A DNA stretch of 64,000 bases from Chloracidobacterium sp. (GTDB taxonomy: Bacteria > Acidobacteriota > Blastocatellia > Pyrinomonadales > Pyrinomonadaceae), in assembly GCA_016716305.1 (NCBI GenBank), contig JADJWP010000002.1:1858501-1922500 (forward strand), given 5' to 3'. The stretch's first letter is position 1. The number at the start of each line of letters is the position of its first letter. Shown one piece after another: positions 1-7,663 of this stretch. The notes beneath the pieces are model-generated. The model worked only from the letters and a program-made list of their open reading frames with translations. It was not told the origin of the DNA and made no database searches. The position numbers and the translations under genes were made by a program.

Positions 1-89
1 GTCAGCACGATGATCGCAAGCTGCGTCTTATCGCCAAGCTCCGCGAGAAATAATGTCAAAAAGGCGGTGCCGAAGATCTTCCATTCCAT
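1..89 (-). CDS. UPF0016/GDT1 (TMEM165) family cation transporter, N-terminal fragment
   Basis: The gene runs off the left edge; only the first 29 codons are visible, starting at an ATG at 89. The peptide begins MEWKIFGTAFLTLFLAELGD and continues KTQLAIIVL. The E-L-G-D-K-T signature (residues 17-22), embedded in a hydrophobic helix, is the hallmark of the UPF0016/GDT1 family. Characterised members export Mn2+ (MneA-type) or exchange Ca2+/Mn2+ for protons. Length and second signature cannot be checked. The next gene (165-974) is on the same strand upstream, 75 bases away. Family call is firm for such a short piece; the metal is inference. Confidence 0.75.
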   Translation of the reverse strand, partial: MEWKIFGTAFLTLFLAELGDKTQLAIIVL

Positions 90-164
90 AAGAATAGAGT
101 CTATTCGGTTCGCCGCCGTATGCAAATGTACCACGTGAGTGCCGCGGCTGTTCCGCGTTCGCGA

Positions 165-974
165 TCATGCCCTCAAAAGCGTGTCGATCGAAGGCGAGAG
201 GCCGAATTTTGCGAATTCGGCGCTCCGGTTCCGGATCAGAATAGAAACGCGCCGCTGGGTGTACTTCAAAGCCTTGCTGAAGGTGTATTTGCCGCGAAGC
301 CGGTCAAAGACCCGGTCGATGACCTCAACGATCCCGGCGGCGAACAAGCCGGGTTCAACTATTATTGTCGACTTAACACGGCCGTTGCTAAACACGATAG
401 ATCCGGCGGCGGGATCTAGGAACGGAAAGTCGTTTTGGATGGCATTCGCTGCGTTTCTGAATGCGACCGGGAAATTCAGGTTGGCCTTTGCGAGCGAATC
501 GTCGATGGTCTCGAGGATCTCGTTGATAAGCAATGAGAACTCTTCGATCTCGGCATTGCTGAACGACGGCGACACGAACTGACATGAAGCGACCATGTGG
601 CCCGCCAGACGATCCCCACGGCCGGAGGCCATCAGCAGTGCCTGCCGCGAAATATCTTTGTCAACAAAGACTTTGGGCGATTCCGCCTCGGCGAGGCTCT
701 CGCTCGAACGAAATACGTGTATCCGCCCGAGCGGTTCGCGTGAACGTTCGAGCACACGTTTGAATGCTTCGCTGCCCTTCGAGGTTCGGCCCGATCGGTG
801 ATCGAGTTCTTCGACCTGCAGTCCGTTCGTTCGGGTGAAGATGATGTTTGCTTCGTAGTTACTCAGCTCGAGGTGCACAGTCCCTACGAACTGAAGCCCT
901 CGTAGATAGCGAACGAGAGCAGAAAGGTCGACAAACGAAGTACTCAGATTCTGGTGAATCGGCAGTTTTTTCAT
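165..974 (-). CDS. DUF4388-like (PatA N-terminal-like) protein of unknown function
   Basis: A 269-residue soluble protein without signal peptide or membrane segment. The first ~100 residues (STSFVDLSALVRYL, GTVHLEL, then an ANIIF strand and a basic helix) resemble the DUF4388/PatA-N fold: a 'local-lobe' module common in gliding, response-regulator and acidobacterial proteins. The remaining 170 residues hold a central helical stretch (about 150-180) and a C-terminal part I do not recognise. It is transcribed divergently from the amino-acid permease across 211 bases that must hold both promoters. A role in signalling or polarity is a guess from the domain only. Confidence 0.5.
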   Translation of the reverse strand: MKKLPIHQNLSTSFVDLSALVRYLRGLQFVGTVHLELSNYEANIIFTRTNGLQVEELDHRSGRTSKGSEAFKRVLERSREPLGRIHVFRSSESLAEAESPKVFVDKDISRQALLMASGRGDRLAGHMVASCQFVSPSFSNAEIEEFSLLINEILETIDDSLAKANLNFPVAFRNAANAIQNDFPFLDPAAGSIVFSNGRVKSTIIVEPGLFAAGIVEVIDRVFDRLRGKYTFSKALKYTQRRVSILIRNRSAEFAKFGLSPSIDTLLRA

Positions 975-1185
975 TATGTTCGAAGAAACGCATTTCTGCG
1001 CTTTTCAGTTTCTCAGTTTAGAATTGTTGGAGCGTTCTTTTGCGATATACGCCTAATTCCGGTCGAATTCCATTGCATCTTTCAATGATTTCGTTCAAAA
1101 TTCGCTAGACTTTTGCTTTCAACGCTCGATCGCAATTCTTCTGATCGCGGCATTTGTCCAGAATAACCAGCAAAATAGGGAAAAT

Positions 1186-2985
1186 ATGATCGCTTCTTTA
1201 CTCCGAAAGAAATCCATCGAACAAATTCAGGCCGATGCTGCCGCCGGATTGACCGATCACGCGATCGCAAGCAATGAGGGCGGCGGCTTGCGGCGCACGC
1301 TCGGAGTTTTCGACCTGACGCTAATGGGTATCGCCGCGATCATAGGTGCCGGCATCTTTGCCATGGTCGGCAAGGCGTCGCACAACGGCGGCCCGGCCGT
1401 CGCATTACTGTTCGTATTTACGGCGACGGCGTGTGCGTTCTCGGCTCTCTGCTACGCCGAATTCGCATCTCGTATACCCGTTGCCGGTTCGGCATACACG
1501 TATGCGTATGCATCGATGGGCGAATTCATCGCCTGGATCATTGGTTGGGATCTGATCGTCGAATATGCGATCGGCAACATCGCCGTCGCGATCTCGTGGA
1601 GCGACTACTTCACAGGTTTGATGAAGGGATACGGCATCGATATCCCGCTCCATTTCACGATGGACTTTTTGACCGCGAAACGTGGGTATGCGGCTGTGAC
1701 AGAAGCCGTTGCCGGCGGTGCATCCGTCGAAACACTGACCTCGGGTTGTGCTTCATCAGACTCCGTTATCGGCTGCGGCCAGATCGATGGATATCTCGCC
1801 TGGCTCAATGCCCCAATGCTCGGCCCGATACCGATGGTTGCCGACCTTCCGGCTTTGCTGATCGTCGTTGTCATAACAACGCTTGTGTATATCGGCATTC
1901 GTGAATCGAAATTAGCGTCCAATGTAATGACCGTGCTGAAGGTCGGAATCATTCTGCTTGTCATCTTTCTCGGCCTCAACTACGTCAATCCCGAAAACTG
2001 GTCGCCTTTCGCGCCCAATGGGATCGAGGGTGTTTTGAAAGGTGTATCGGCCGTTTTCTTTGCGTATATCGGGTTCGACGCACTTTCAACCACGGCTGAG
2101 GAATGTAAGAACCCCCGCCGCGACCTCCCTGTCGCGATCATCTTGTCGCTTGTGATCTGTACGGTGCTTTATATCGCGATCGCCCTGGTGCTGACCGGTA
2201 TGGTCAGCTACACAAAGCTCGACGTCGGCGATCCGCTGGCGTTCGTTTTCGGGCCTGAAGGCGCAAATATACCGTGGGTTGCAGGGATCATAGCGGTGAG
2301 TGCCGTCATTGCACTGGCTACGGTGTTCCTCGTCTTCCAGATCGGACAGCCGCGTATTTGGATGGCGATGAGCCGCGACGGTCTGCTGCCGAAGATATTC
2401 TCATCCATTCACCCGAAATTTCATACGCCATGGTTTGCAACGATCATTACCGGGATCGTTGTCGCGATCCCGGCCCTGTTCATGAATCTGACCGAAGTCA
2501 CCGATCTTGCGAGTATCGGAACCTTATTTGCGTTCGTCGTCGTTTGCGCGGGAGTACTGTTCAAAGACGAGGAATTCCGTGAAAGCGGAACGCGGTTTGT
2601 TCCGTATTTCAATTCTCAGTTCATCCTTCCTATCATTCTTGCCGCTGTCGTCGGTATCGTTTATTACTTCAACCCGACGTTCGTATCCGATTTTCTTACG
2701 CTTACGCCTGCCGAAGGTGAGGGAATGCTCGGAGCTTTTTCTCACAAGATACCGATGATCTTCTTTCTGATCGTCGCGGTCATACTGGTCTATTTCAGCT
2801 TGACGAAAAAGCTGTCGCTCATTCCAATTCTGGGGCTCTTGTCGTGTTTGTATCTGATGACCGAACTCGGGGTCACGAATTGGATGAGATTCGGGCTTTG
2901 GCTGCTTGCAGGCCTCGTCATATATTTCATCTATGGCCGCAAGCACAGTAAACTCAACGCCTCTCCAGATCCGGCTGAAAATTAA
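1186..2985 (+). CDS. APC-superfamily amino-acid permease (cationic amino acid transporter type)
   Basis: A 599-residue inner-membrane transporter with a cytoplasmic N-terminus, the GAGIF unwound-helix motif of TM1 at about residues 54-58 and roughly 12-14 hydrophobic segments. The stretch SRIPVAGSAYTYAYASMGEF after TM2 is typical of the CAT/YfnA branch of APC permeases, which carry out cation- or proton-coupled uptake of amino acids. Between TM4 and TM5 (about residues 148-200) there is a polar insertion with two Cys (CASSDSVIGC), longer than in bacterial YfnA and possibly an extracytoplasmic loop. Stands alone; an intrinsic terminator follows. Substrate not predictable. Confidence 0.88.
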   Translation: MIASLLRKKSIEQIQADAAAGLTDHAIASNEGGGLRRTLGVFDLTLMGIAAIIGAGIFAMVGKASHNGGPAVALLFVFTATACAFSALCYAEFASRIPVAGSAYTYAYASMGEFIAWIIGWDLIVEYAIGNIAVAISWSDYFTGLMKGYGIDIPLHFTMDFLTAKRGYAAVTEAVAGGASVETLTSGCASSDSVIGCGQIDGYLAWLNAPMLGPIPMVADLPALLIVVVITTLVYIGIRESKLASNVMTVLKVGIILLVIFLGLNYVNPENWSPFAPNGIEGVLKGVSAVFFAYIGFDALSTTAEECKNPRRDLPVAIILSLVICTVLYIAIALVLTGMVSYTKLDVGDPLAFVFGPEGANIPWVAGIIAVSAVIALATVFLVFQIGQPRIWMAMSRDGLLPKIFSSIHPKFHTPWFATIITGIVVAIPALFMNLTEVTDLASIGTLFAFVVVCAGVLFKDEEFRESGTRFVPYFNSQFILPIILAAVVGIVYYFNPTFVSDFLTLTPAEGEGMLGAFSHKIPMIFFLIVAVILVYFSLTKKLSLIPILGLLSCLYLMTELGVTNWMRFGLWLLAGLVIYFIYGRKHSKLNASPDPAEN

Positions 2986-3013
2986 CTGAGCTGTTGTCGC
3001 TTCACCGCAAAAG

Positions 3014-3041
3014 ACGCGAGCCTCGAGGGTCCGCGTTTTTT
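3014..3041 (+). terminator. intrinsic terminator after the permease
   Basis: Arms acgcg (3014-3018) and cgcgt (3032-3036) close an imperfect hairpin with further inner G-C pairs, followed by six T. It lies 28 bases past the permease stop and before the secreted-protein gene at 3129. Confidence 0.6.
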
Positions 3042-3128
3042 GCATTTCTTTACAAAAAGCCGAAAACTTTCATTCCCTCTCGCGCGTCTTAGGCTGAGTA
3101 AGAATCGATACTTTTTTGGAGAACAAAT

Positions 3129-3680
3129 ATGATGCAGATAATGGTATTCTTTGCGATCGTCGTATTATCGGCCTTTTCCGTATTTTCGCAGAGTTCCGTC
3201 GCCAATTATTCCGGAACATGGACGCTCGACCTCGCGAATTCGAAGCTCGATGAGCGGTCGCGGATCGAATCAATGAAAATGACCGTTTCTCAGACCGATA
3301 AGGAGATAACCGTGGCAACTGAGACAAAGCGGCCGGCACCACCGGCGAATGCTCCCCAGGGCCGTCCGGGCGGCGGTATGGGACGCGGGGGATTTGGCGG
3401 AGGTGATGGGAAGTTCACCTACAGCCTGGATGGAAAAGAAACAAGCGATGTGCAGGTGACCGGTATGGGTTCGACCCCTGTCAAACTCAAGGCCCAAAGC
3501 GAAGGCGGCAAACTCAAACTCAGCACGACCCGGACCATAAATTCGCAAATGGGCGAGGTTACGCTGACGACCAAGGAGGAGTGGGGTCTTTCGGCGGACG
3601 GTAAGACGCTTACCGTGAACCGCGAAATGGAAACTCCGCGCGGAACAAATTCCGTGACGCTGGTATTCACGAAGAACTGA
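3129..3680 (+). CDS. small secreted Gly-rich protein, function unknown
   Basis: A 183-residue protein with a clear Sec signal peptide (MMQIMVFFAIVVLSAF, cleavage near FSQSS). The mature part begins with YSGTWTLDLANSKLD, a lipocalin-like opening seen in many acidobacterial exported proteins ('G-T-W-x-L-D-x-x-x-S'). Residues about 66-95 form a Pro/Gly/Arg-rich linker (PGGGMGRGGFGGG), followed by beta-strand-rich sequence. GGAG lies about 7 bases before the ATG at 3129; a second ATG follows directly. The leader shares a 13-base motif with the Spy-like gene at 22743. Function unknown; a beta-barrel or beta-sandwich is inference. Confidence 0.7.
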   Translation: MMQIMVFFAIVVLSAFSVFSQSSVANYSGTWTLDLANSKLDERSRIESMKMTVSQTDKEITVATETKRPAPPANAPQGRPGGGMGRGGFGGGDGKFTYSLDGKETSDVQVTGMGSTPVKLKAQSEGGKLKLSTTRTINSQMGEVTLTTKEEWGLSADGKTLTVNREMETPRGTNSVTLVFTKN

Positions 3681-3704
3681 AGAGCAGATGCACGTGAACG
3701 AACG

Positions 3705-3730
3705 AGCCCTCGAGATCCGAGGGCTTTCTT
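3705..3730 (+). terminator. intrinsic terminator between convergent genes
   Basis: A perfect 8-base-pair stem, agccctcg (3705-3712) with cgagggct (3718-3725), loop of 5, followed by ttctt. It sits between the secreted protein and the convergent DHH gene, whose stop codon overlaps the tail. Confidence 0.75.
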
Positions 3731-4688
3731 AGTTTTCAAAACGAAGTTCAGCGATTATTTCGTTCAGATATCGTTTGCCGAGTTCCAACTCATCGGGCGC
3801 GAGCGAGACCGCTCCGACGACCGCGTGTCCGCCGCCGCCATATCTTTCGCAGATCTCGGCTATATTGTGAACTCGCGGACGGGGAGCCCAAGGGTTCGAA
3901 CCGACCGAGATCTTGGTCCGAAACGAACTTTGGCTTATCGAGACGACATAGGTAGTTTCCGGGTAGAAGTAATAAGGAATGAACTTGTTGTAACCCTCGA
4001 TCCCGGTGCCGACAAGATCAAAACTGACGACGCCCCGATCGTAGACCGCCCGCTGTTTGATCGTCTCGACCGTCGCCCAGTGCTGTTCAAGGATCGGATC
4101 CAGCCGCGCTTGTATCTCTTTATTTGCGATCACATCGTCGAGAGATCGTTCGCTTAGCCATTCGATGATCCGGGAAACAAAGTTCGGATCCTTTTCGCCC
4201 TCGATGACCTGCATCAACTTTAGGGCCGAAGATCTTAGTTCGACGCATTGTGCTGCATTCTCGTAGAAGGCTCCGTCGATTATATGTGCCCACTCTATCA
4301 ACTCTGTCAGCGACGGATCGTCGAAATCGTATTTCTCTTTGGCCACCCGCGCGATAAATTCGGCGCAAGATGCACTTTTGGTATCAAGAAACTTCTTACC
4401 TGACGTATCAGCATGAAAATGGTCTTCGTCGGCTTTCGACAAGAATGCCGACTGATGATGATCGAACCACCAGGTCAGGCGTTCGTCCGGACAGTATTTG
4501 AAATCAACGATCGCGTTCTCGTCGCCGTCCAGTTGATCTCGGTCAAATGCATTGCCGGCCCGATGCATTGTCGGCGTGAACACGATCTCTGCATCAGCGT
4601 TCAGCTTTGTGCGGTAAAATTTTGAAAAGATAGCGGCAGAGGAAACGCCGTCAAAGCAGTTTCCGTGATAAAGTATGCGAAGTTTCAT
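3729..4688 (-). CDS. DHH-family phosphoesterase, NrnB-like
   Basis: A 319-residue soluble protein with the layout of the NrnB branch of DHH phosphoesterases (oligoribonuclease or cyclic-nucleotide phosphodiesterase activity is reported for the family). Seen: HGNCFDG near residue 8, a catalytic D-H-H at about 76-78 (WWFDHHQSAF), and a C-terminal GGGGH motif near 288, the substrate-binding DHHA1 signature. The chosen ATG at 4688 puts the HGNCFDG strand right at the N-terminus, as in the family; an in-frame ATG at 4712 would add eight residues and neither has a good ribosome site. Divergent from the acetyltransferase. Substrate (nanoRNA versus small nucleotide) cannot be told from sequence. Confidence 0.82.
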   Translation of the reverse strand: MKLRILYHGNCFDGVSSAAIFSKFYRTKLNADAEIVFTPTMHRAGNAFDRDQLDGDENAIVDFKYCPDERLTWWFDHHQSAFLSKADEDHFHADTSGKKFLDTKSASCAEFIARVAKEKYDFDDPSLTELIEWAHIIDGAFYENAAQCVELRSSALKLMQVIEGEKDPNFVSRIIEWLSERSLDDVIANKEIQARLDPILEQHWATVETIKQRAVYDRGVVSFDLVGTGIEGYNKFIPYYFYPETTYVVSISQSSFRTKISVGSNPWAPRPRVHNIAEICERYGGGGHAVVGAVSLAPDELELGKRYLNEIIAELRFEN

Positions 4689-4759
4689 AGAGACAGAAAT
4701 ACCCGTAAGCAAAACATTCTAGGTTAATTGGCGAGACGATCGACGTCAAGGCAGGCAGA

Positions 4760-5206
4760 ATGAACATCAGGATCGCAACTGAGGAAGATGCATCGGCCCT
4801 GGTCGATTTTAACCAGGCAATGGCGCTTGAGACCGAAGGGAAAGAGCTTGACCGCGAAACGCTTTCGCTCGGGGTTAGCGCGGTGTTTGCCGACAAAACA
4901 AAGGGTTTTTATGTCGTCGCCGAAGAAGATGGAACGATCATCGGCGGCCTTATGGTCACCTACGAATGGAGCGACTGGCGAAACGGCTGGTTTTGGTGGA
5001 TACAGAGCGTTTTTATCGTGCCGGCGGCGCGTGGTCGGGGAATCTATTCCGACCTTTACGACTTCGTTAAGTCGCGAGCCGACGAGGTCGGCGGCATTTG
5101 TGGCTTCAGGCTGTACGTCGAACGCGAGAATGAGCATGCCCAGGCTGTTTACGAAAAGGTCGGCATGACCGCCTCTAATTATTTGATGTTCGAAGAAGAG
5201 GCGTAA
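4760..5206 (+). CDS. GNAT-family N-acetyltransferase
   Basis: A 148-residue single-domain GNAT enzyme that would transfer acetyl from acetyl-CoA to an amine. The acetyl-CoA pyrophosphate-binding motif A is visible as SVFIVPAARGRGIYSDLY (R-G-R-G-I; about residues 86-103), and motif B as ENEHAQAVYEKVGM near the C-terminus. Full length for the family. Promoter must lie in the 71 bases shared with the divergent DHH gene. The acceptor substrate is unknown. A terminator-like hairpin follows at once. Confidence 0.88.
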   Translation: MNIRIATEEDASALVDFNQAMALETEGKELDRETLSLGVSAVFADKTKGFYVVAEEDGTIIGGLMVTYEWSDWRNGWFWWIQSVFIVPAARGRGIYSDLYDFVKSRADEVGGICGFRLYVERENEHAQAVYEKVGMTASNYLMFEEEA

Positions 5207-5212
5207 ATAAAA

Positions 5213-5247
5213 CCGGGATCGCAAATCAATGCGACCCCGGCCATTTT
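5213..5247 (+). terminator. probable intrinsic terminator of the acetyltransferase gene
   Basis: Ten-base arms ccgggatcgc (5213-5222) and gcgaccccgg (5231-5240) form a strong hairpin with one mismatch, followed by ccatttt. The T run is short, so termination may be partial. Confidence 0.6.
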
Positions 5248-5249
5248 CC

Positions 5250-5489
5250 ATGAAAACCTGAATCCGAAAACCCAATTAAGAGGCATGAGAGTTGTTCTGT
5301 AGATTAATGTTCACCCTATAAAGATTGGAGGATGAGTTGTCCGGATCTGGGTTTTCAAAGATCTTGAAGAGAATTTATAAATTTGGGGAAGAACCCGACT
5401 TAGTCTTCGTGCCCACACTCGAAGATTTCCCCCAAGCAATCCGGGCCCTTCCCCAAAACTTGTAAGGCGGGCGATCTGTGCCCGTTTTT
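5250..5489 (+). ncRNA. candidate orphan structured non-coding RNA
   Basis: No convincing ORF here, but ordered pairing potential ends in a clear terminator. Stem 1: gaaaacctgaatccg (5252-5266) with cggatctgggttttc (5342-5356), 14 of 15 positions pair counting two G-U. A competing partner, gaaaaccca (5266-5274), pairs perfectly with 5348-5356, so two folds exclude each other. Stem 2: tttggggaag (5382-5391) with cttccccaaa (5448-5457), enclosing cccg/cggg (5394-5397/5442-5445) and tcttcg/cgaaga (5404-5409/5420-5425). Terminator: cgggc (5468-5472)/gcccg (5480-5484) plus five T. The T run is downstream only on the plus strand. The long interrupted hairpin recalls 6S RNA, but I see no diagnostic 6S sequence; SRP, tmRNA and RNase P motifs are absent. 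A long 3' UTR is the alternative. Confidence 0.4.
5468..5489 (+). terminator. intrinsic terminator with no gene directly upstream
   Basis: Stem cgggc/gcccg with a 7-base loop and five T. The nearest upstream stop codon is 260 bases away and already has its own hairpin, so this terminator implies a separate transcript. Confidence 0.7.
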
Positions 5490-5761
5490 GTCATCAACGC
5501 TATCGGTCGACGACATCCTTCAGTTGACCTTTCTTGAACGGTAAAATACTACCTTCCGATGCTGCGTTTACTGAGAGCAATCAGTGTGCCAAAACGACAA
5601 ATCGCCGAAAAATCCAGTAAAATTGAGTTGGTCTCAAAGAGACTGGCCGAAAGTTATGATTATGTATGTCCTCAATCAATACAATTTTCTAATGCTGCGA
5701 TCAAATATGTTCGAATTTCGGTCATTGTCGTTCTGTCATCTGCTGTGCTGTAATTCAATCG
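5490..5761 (+). other. gene-free stretch before the 95-residue ORF
   Basis: No supported gene. AT-richer than its surroundings. It holds ttgacc (5524-5529) and taaaat (5542-5547), hexamers like -35 and -10 elements but only 12 bases apart, so promoter quality is poor. Two short open frames here (about 63 codons) have no ribosome site and no family-like sequence. It probably carries the promoter of the 5762-6738 pair. Confidence 0.4.
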
Positions 5762-6049
5762 ATGGCAACCATTAGTGAAGCCGAATTCGCGCGTTTGTGT
5801 TCGGGAATATTCGAAGATCGGGCGTCGATCTGGAACCACAACCCGATCGGGACGCAGGAAGAAACCCTGTTGTGGATGCTCTTAGGGTGCCTGATCGCCT
5901 ATTTGAGCCTTTCGGAGATCGAGACGCCGTGCTTTACTGGAACGCCTGATGCAGGGACATATCGCGAAGCGATCAAATTCGTACTGAGCGGCCGGACGGA
6001 GGCCCCTTTTGACATCGACGTCCATCTGGATCGTCTAATGACCGTATGA
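5762..6049 (+). CDS. small conserved-looking protein coupled to an MBL hydrolase
   Basis: A 95-residue acidic soluble protein of no family I recognise (MATISEAEFARLCSGIFEDR at the start; a hydrophobic helix WMLLGCLIAYLSLSE near the middle). Its stop overlaps the start of the next gene by four bases (ATGA), so the two are almost certainly translationally coupled. That coupling, rather than homology, is the evidence that it is real. It may be a partner of the hydrolase. Confidence 0.6.
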   Translation: MATISEAEFARLCSGIFEDRASIWNHNPIGTQEETLLWMLLGCLIAYLSLSEIETPCFTGTPDAGTYREAIKFVLSGRTEAPFDIDVHLDRLMTV

Positions 6050-6738
6050 AGATCGAGACTTTTGTCCTCACGCTATTTCAACAAAATACACGGGTCATCG
6101 TATGCGAATCGACCGCAACAGCGATCTGTATCGATCCGGGATGCGAAGCACCGGAAATAGCTGCGTTCATTCGCGAGAACGGTTATCTGCTGCAGGCGAT
6201 CACGCTGACTCACGGTCATCTTGACCACGTCGGAGGCACGAAATACCTTCACGATCAGTTCCCTGATGTCGAGATCATTTTGCACAAAGACGATGAAGAC
6301 CTTTATTACGGCCTGCCGCAGCAGCCGCTATTGATGGGAATGTCGCAACCGCAGCTTGCCGCTTTGGGGCTTGATTTCGAACCGCCGCCGAAGCTGACCC
6401 GCAACTGGAAGAACGGTGAGGTCTATATAGTGGGCGAATTGAGATTTTCGGTAAGGCACTGCCCGGGACACACCCGCGGCCACGTAATTCTCGCCGAAGA
6501 GAAACAGCGAAAGGTCTTTGTCGGTGACTGTCTATTTGACGGTTCGATCGGGCGAACCGATCTGCCCGGTGGCGATTTTGATCAGCTGATCGCATCGATC
6601 AATGATAATATTCTCTCGCTCGAAGATGATTTTGTGGTCTATTCCGGCCATGGCCCTGAAACCACTGTCGGCCGTGAGCGCGAATACAATCCATTCCTTA
6701 ACGGAAAATACACGTTGGGCCGCGGCCGATTTATCTGA
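6046..6738 (+). CDS. metallo-beta-lactamase-fold hydrolase, glyoxalase II-like (YcbL type)
   Basis: A 230-residue cytoplasmic enzyme with all MBL zinc ligands: THGHLDH (H56, H58, D60, H61), H142 in CPGHTRGH, bridging D161 in VGDCLFDGSIGRTD, and H202 in SGHGP. The GSIGRTDLPGGD stretch and ~230-residue size place it with YcbL-like type II glyoxalases, thioester hydrolases acting on S-lactoyl-type substrates, rather than full-length GloB, whose C-terminal domain is missing. Starts inside the preceding small gene's stop codon. The thiol partner in this organism is unknown. Confidence 0.85.
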   Translation: MKIETFVLTLFQQNTRVIVCESTATAICIDPGCEAPEIAAFIRENGYLLQAITLTHGHLDHVGGTKYLHDQFPDVEIILHKDDEDLYYGLPQQPLLMGMSQPQLAALGLDFEPPPKLTRNWKNGEVYIVGELRFSVRHCPGHTRGHVILAEEKQRKVFVGDCLFDGSIGRTDLPGGDFDQLIASINDNILSLEDDFVVYSGHGPETTVGREREYNPFLNGKYTLGRGRFI

Positions 6739-6759
6739 GGCCGGCCAAACCTTGAACAT

Positions 6760-7662
6760 ATGAAAAAACTGCTTAGCCTACTTTTGACCGCGACCGTTCT
6801 TTCACCAAGCATCCTTGCCCATGGCGACAACAGCCATTTTCCCCGAGAGCAGGACATAACCGTTCGGACGACCAAGGTTGCCGGCAATGTCTATATGCTG
6901 CAGGGCCGCGGAGGCAACATTGGTGCGATAGTTGGGCCAGAAGGCATCTTGATCGTCGATGACGATTACAAGGTCGTCAGCGAAAAGCTCGCCGCAGCGC
7001 TTAAGGAACTCGGATCGGCGAGTCCGAAGTATGTGTTCAACACGCATTGGCACGGTGACCATACCGAGGGCAATGAGTATTTCGGAAAGAGCTCGACGAT
7101 CGTTGCGCATACAAACGTCCGCAAGCGGCTTTCGCAGACCAACACGGTCTTTGGCCGAACGGTTGCGATCGCACCGGTCGTCTCATGGCCGGTGATAACG
7201 TATACCGCGAGCATGTCGATCTTTTTCAACGGTGAAGAGATACAAGCGGTCCACTATCCTAACAGCCATACCGATGGCGACACGGTCGTCTTCTTCAAGG
7301 GGTCGAATGTCGTCCACTTTGGTGACATGTTCTTTGCCGGACGCTTCCCGTTCGTCGACCTCGAGAATGGCGGGTCCGTCCAGGGCTTGATTAACAACAT
7401 CGGATCGTTGATACAAAAGATCCCTGCCGACGCAAAGCTCATTCCCGGCCACGGCCCGATCTGTACCGTTGCCGACCTAAAGAATTATCATTCGCTTATC
7501 GTCGATTCGGCGAAGATCGTCGAGGACGCGATGAAGGCGGGTAAACCGCTCGAAGATATCAAGAAAGCAGGGTTTCCCGAGCGGTTCAAAGAGGCCGGAT
7601 CGGGCTTCATCAAGACCGATCAGTGGATCGAAACGATATATCGGAGTTATTCGTTGAAATAG
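6760..7662 (+). CDS. exported MBL-fold metallohydrolase
   Basis: A 300-residue protein with signal peptide (MKKLLSLLLTATVLSPSILA) and the full zinc set: NTHWHGDH (H96, H98, D100, H101), H170 (NSHTDGD), D189 (HFGDMFF) and H231 (PGHGP). The NTHWHxDH form and secretion resemble SoxH/quinoprotein-relay and subclass B3-like MBL proteins. It follows the cytosolic MBL gene by 21 bases and is probably cotranscribed, yet belongs to a different branch. Substrate unknown; a beta-lactamase role cannot be claimed. Ends one base before the convergent S41 gene. Confidence 0.8.
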   Translation: MKKLLSLLLTATVLSPSILAHGDNSHFPREQDITVRTTKVAGNVYMLQGRGGNIGAIVGPEGILIVDDDYKVVSEKLAAALKELGSASPKYVFNTHWHGDHTEGNEYFGKSSTIVAHTNVRKRLSQTNTVFGRTVAIAPVVSWPVITYTASMSIFFNGEEIQAVHYPNSHTDGDTVVFFKGSNVVHFGDMFFAGRFPFVDLENGGSVQGLINNIGSLIQKIPADAKLIPGHGPICTVADLKNYHSLIVDSAKIVEDAMKAGKPLEDIKKAGFPERFKEAGSGFIKTDQWIETIYRSYSLK

Positions 7663-7663
7663 C

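Noticed and set aside
3891..3905. tRNA-like ggttcgaacc T-loop sequence
   Set aside because: It lies inside the DHH phosphoesterase gene and no acceptor, D or anticodon stem can be paired around it.
5559..5775. Two overlapping ~63-codon open frames before the 95-residue gene
   Set aside because: No ribosome site, no signal peptide or domain-like pattern, and they overlap one another in AT-rich intergenic DNA.
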